Assembly: GCA_045399315.1 (NCBI GenBank)
Contig: DAYVGO010000012.1
Location: forward strand, 62,001 to 126,000
Length of the DNA stretch: 64,000 nucleotides
Direction of reading: 5' to 3'
From: Arsenophonus sp045399315
GTDB taxonomy: Bacteria > Pseudomonadota > Gammaproteobacteria > Enterobacterales > Enterobacteriaceae
The notes beneath the pieces were generated by a model. It searched no databases. It saw nothing but the letters and a program-made list of their open reading frames with translations, and had not been told where the DNA came from. How positions within the stretch are numbered: position 1 is the first letter of the stretch; each line of letters opens with the position of its first letter. Made by a program: the position numbers and the translations under genes. Shown here in pieces: positions 61,515 through 64,000 of the stretch.

Positions 61515-62897
61515 TCACTTTGCCAACGATTTCGATTTATGCCGGAAAATATGGTTTAAAAAATAGATCACAGAAACTATCAATAAAAACACGCCACCAA
61601 CAATTAATGATAAACGGGTATCTGGATTAATTGCCATGCCAATAAGAACACACCCCAAAAAAAGTAACGTCAAATAATTCACATAAGGAAACAATATTGA
61701 CTTGAAAGTATGCTGTGCTAATTGCTGTTGATGTACTTGCCGAAAACGTAATTGACTCAATAAAATAACAAACCAGGGCACCATTCCAGGCAATAAACTG
61801 GCACTATAAACATAAACAAAGACTGCTTGTGGATCAGGGATAATATAGTTAAGGCCTGAGCCAACAACAAGACACAAAATTGTTAGCATAATGCATCTTG
61901 CCGGCACACCATTTACGGTTACCTTCAATAAAGATTTTGGCAATTGACCATTTTGCGCTAAAGCATAAATCATACGCCCGCCACTATACATGCCGCTATT
62001 ACAGCCTGATAATGCCGCTGTAAGTACGACAAAATTAATCACAGCTGCTGCCGATACAATCCCTACCTTGGCAAACATTAGCACAAACGGACTTCCATTT
62101 TGGCCAATCTCAGTCCAAGGAAATAAAGTCACAACAATAAAAATAGCACCGATATAAAAAATTAAAATTCTCCATAAAATATTGTTAATTGCTTTTTTTA
62201 ACGTAAATTTAGGATTTTTTGCTTCCCCAGCGGTTATGCCAACTAATTCAACACCTTGATAAGATGCCACAACAATACAAAGAGCAAATAAAAACCCTTG
62301 CCAACCGCCAGCAAAAAATCCGCCATGATTAGTCAAGTTGGTTAAACCAATCGGTACAAAATTATTTCCAATACCAACAAAAATCAGACCTAATCCAATC
62401 AAGATCATGACAACAATTGTGGTAACCTTGATCATAGCAAACCAGAATTCCAATTCACCATACAAACGCACTGCTGTCAAATTAGCTAATGCAACTAATA
62501 CAACGGTAATAAATGCAAAAACCCACTGTGGAACCTGAGGAAACCAGAATTCAGCATAGACACCAATCGCTGTGATCTCGGATATACCAACCGCAACCCA
62601 CATGAACCAATAGCCCCAAGCAGTTAAATATCCCCAATAAGGGCTTAAATATTTATAACCAAAAGAAGCAAATGCGCCAGTAACAGGTTCAAGAAACAAC
62701 ATCTCGCCCATTGAGCGCATAATAAAAAAAACAAATAATCCAACAACAATATAAGCCAATAATACAGAAGGTCCGGCCCATTTTAAGGTGCTGGCTGAAC
62801 CCATAAACAAACCAACACCAATTGTTCCACCTAATGCAATAAGTTCAATATGCCTCGCTTCAAGGCCACGACTGAGACCTTGTTCCGGTTTTCCCAT
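61515..62897 (-). CDS. yifK: Amino-acid permease YifK/ThrP (serine-threonine transporter)
   Basis: APC-superfamily amino-acid:proton symporter with 12 predicted membrane segments; the E. coli protein transports threonine and serine. I start at ATG 62897 (MGKPEQGLSRGLEARHIELI) with AGGAAA upstream, giving 460 residues against 461. Hallmarks: GGTIGVGLFMGSASTLKWAGPS in TM1, FFIMRSMGEMLFLEPV in TM2, and ALCIVVASYQGVELVGITAGEAKNP in TM6. The order wecG-yifK-argX is that of E. coli. An importer for host amino acids suits an insect symbiont. Confidence 0.95.
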   Translation of the reverse strand: MGKPEQGLSRGLEARHIELIALGGTIGVGLFMGSASTLKWAGPSVLLAYIVVGLFVFFIMRSMGEMLFLEPVTGAFASFGYKYLSPYWGYLTAWGYWFMWVAVGISEITAIGVYAEFWFPQVPQWVFAFITVVLVALANLTAVRLYGELEFWFAMIKVTTIVVMILIGLGLIFVGIGNNFVPIGLTNLTNHGGFFAGGWQGFLFALCIVVASYQGVELVGITAGEAKNPKFTLKKAINNILWRILIFYIGAIFIVVTLFPWTEIGQNGSPFVLMFAKVGIVSAAAVINFVVLTAALSGCNSGMYSGGRMIYALAQNGQLPKSLLKVTVNGVPARCIMLTILCLVVGSGLNYIIPDPQAVFVYVYSASLLPGMVPWFVILLSQLRFRQVHQQQLAQHTFKSILFPYVNYLTLLFLGCVLIGMAINPDTRLSLIVGGVFLLIVSVIYFLNHIFRHKSKSLAK

Positions 62898-63170
62898 AGC
62901 AATTTCCTGCCCTTTCAATAATCACTTAATACCATATGACCTTCATGGCCAAAATGACAGATAATAATGCTAGTAATGAAAACATGTTTTTAATAATAAC
63001 GAAATAAAAATTTACCAATGCAATGAAAATAGCGCTAATAGCTCAACAATGAAAAAACACTTGTAAACTAATAAACTCTATTTTAAATAAGATCTAGCAG
63101 ATAAAATTGACAGTTTATTACCAGGTTAACCCTGTTCGAGCATAGTGATAGAAAAAACTTTAAACCAAGA

Positions 63171-63908
63171 CTAAAGTTTGCCACCATAATAATAACCGAG
63201 AAAGCGTAATAACTTTATCTGTCGTTTGATGCGGCTTGGCTGAGTAAGCAATCGATATAACCACTCCAATCCCAATTGTTGCCACAATTTAGGGGCGCGA
63301 TTTATACGGCCGGTAAAAACATCATAAGTACCACCTATTCCCATATAAAGTGCTTCTGGATAAATTTGTCGACAATCACGGATAAAAATTTCTTGCTTTG
63401 GTGACCCCATGGCTACTGTGACAATTTGCGCCCCACTAGCTTTGATACGTTCAAATAATTTTTCACTCTGTTCAGGCTTAAAGTAACCATTCTGACTACC
63501 AACAATATTCACCTGCCATTGAGTACGCAGTTTATTTTCTGTTTGCTTAAGAATTTCCGCTTTTCCACCAACCAGAAATACAGGCACAGCCTTCTGACCT
63601 GTAATTTCCATTAAGGCTTCCCACAAATCAGCACCAGCAATACGAGAAACTTTTGCTGACGAATATTTATGTCGAATCGCTCTGACAATACTAATGCCGT
63701 CTGCATAAAGATATTCCGCATCAGCTAACAGTGTATTTAAGTCAGGATCTTGCTCTGCAGTTAGAATTTTTTCCGCATTGATAGCCACTAATGTTCCATG
63801 TTTAATCTGTTGATCCGCAAACAGATAATTGATGAAATGGGTCATATCACGGAAACCCCAAATAAGATGACCTCGAATATCATATTTCGGGATCACTTGC
63901 TGCTTCAT
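63171..63908 (-). CDS. wecG: UDP-N-acetyl-D-mannosaminuronate transferase WecG
   Basis: Adds ManNAcA to lipid I of enterobacterial common antigen (GT26 family). The 245 residues match E. coli WecG (246): LVAINAEKILTAEQD near 39, ADGISIVRAIR near 70, VSRIAGADLWE with the catalytic-loop aspartate near 90, VFLVGGKAEIL and the conserved VTVAMGSPKQEIF and GIGGTYDVFTG. The presence of this gene at the end of an eca cluster suggests enterobacterial common antigen is still made, although only one gene and an edge are visible. Confidence 0.96.
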   Translation of the reverse strand: MKQQVIPKYDIRGHLIWGFRDMTHFINYLFADQQIKHGTLVAINAEKILTAEQDPDLNTLLADAEYLYADGISIVRAIRHKYSSAKVSRIAGADLWEALMEITGQKAVPVFLVGGKAEILKQTENKLRTQWQVNIVGSQNGYFKPEQSEKLFERIKASGAQIVTVAMGSPKQEIFIRDCRQIYPEALYMGIGGTYDVFTGRINRAPKLWQQLGLEWLYRLLTQPSRIKRQIKLLRFLGYYYGGKL

Positions 63909-63927
63909 ACATTACTCCAGTAAGCTA

Positions 63928-64000
63928 TTATTTACAATAATTCTTGGTATATATTCGAATTAAGCCTGCTTTAGCAAATAACCAATAGACAAGTTTGGCA
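63928..64000 (-). CDS. wzyE: Partial CDS at window edge, probable WzyE C terminus
   Basis: An open frame enters from beyond 64000 and ends in TAA at 63928-63930, reading AKLVYWLFAKAGLIRIYTKN then YCK. It is hydrophobic then basic, as expected for the end of a membrane protein. By position (immediately upstream of wecG) it should be the ECA polymerase WzyE, but 24 residues are too few to prove it. Confidence 0.4.
   Translation of the reverse strand, partial: AKLVYWLFAKAGLIRIYTKNYCK

Overview
The window is an AT-rich (roughly two-thirds or more A+T by eye) stretch of a gammaproteobacterial chromosome. Nearly every intact protein reads as the Enterobacterales orthologue, and gene order follows two blocks I know from Escherichia coli: the ~94.5-95.8 min block (fbp, ppa, ytfP-tamB-tamA, ytfJ, cysQ, fklB, rpsF-priB-rpsR-rplI, rlmB-rnr-nsrR, purA, hflC-hflK-hflX-hfq-miaA-mutL-amiB-tsaE, tRNA-Gly, orn, rsgA, psd, mscM) and the ~85.7-86.2 min block (yigL-pldB-recQ, yigI, corA, uvrD, yigB, xerC-yigA-dapF-lptM, cyaY, cyaA, hemC-D-X-Y, glmZ, the Pro/Leu/His/Arg tRNA cluster, yifK, wecG). 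The A+T bias, the fresh pseudogenes and many absent neighbours (msrA, ytfL, ytfK, nnrE, queG, pldA, rhtB, rhtC, rarD) suggest an insect-associated member of the Morganellaceae in the early to middle stages of genome reduction. Arsenophonus is my best guess, as an inference and not a search result.

Layout. 1-10 kb: an amber-interrupted nlp regulator, mdh divergent from argR (with a perfect ARG box), fbp, ppa, and the ytfP-tamB-tamA outer-membrane translocation operon. 10.1-13.9 kb: a decayed accessory patch where E. coli has msrA-ytfL-ytfK. It holds a nitrilase remnant with an internal deletion, an M13 metallopeptidase wreck and two overlapping unknown small ORFs. 14-32 kb: core genes for sulfur nucleotide recycling, ribosomal proteins, RNA decay and modification, purine synthesis, membrane protease control, the Hfq operon, mismatch repair, cell separation and t6A synthesis. 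32.2-33.7 kb: a 1.5 kb stretch without genes next to tRNA-Gly that carries three perfect and four near-perfect DnaA boxes, at about the position of E. coli datA. 34-40 kb: orn, rsgA, psd, mscM. 40-41.3 kb: the join between the two ancestral blocks, with a Sel1-repeat protein. 41-60 kb: recQ/uvrD repair, xerC-dapF, cyaA (with a conserved CRP operator) and the haem operon. 60.3-61.4 kb: the sRNA GlmZ and four tRNA loci, of which tRNA-Leu(CAG) has lost the 3' strand of its acceptor stem. 61.5-64 kb: yifK, wecG and the edge of a probable wzyE.

Decay is visible at many stages: single nonsense mutations (nlp), a frameshift in the last 15-odd codons (cyaY), multi-lesion genes (yigB, M13 peptidase), a deletion remnant (nitrilase) and complete loss. 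Most of the lesions I could reconstruct are C:G to T:A changes. I found no insertion sequences, CRISPR arrays, prophage genes or secretion systems. The least explained signals are the DnaA-box cluster, the broken tRNA-Leu gene, the paired small ORFs at 13.5-13.9 kb and the cysteine inside the arginine cluster of PurA.
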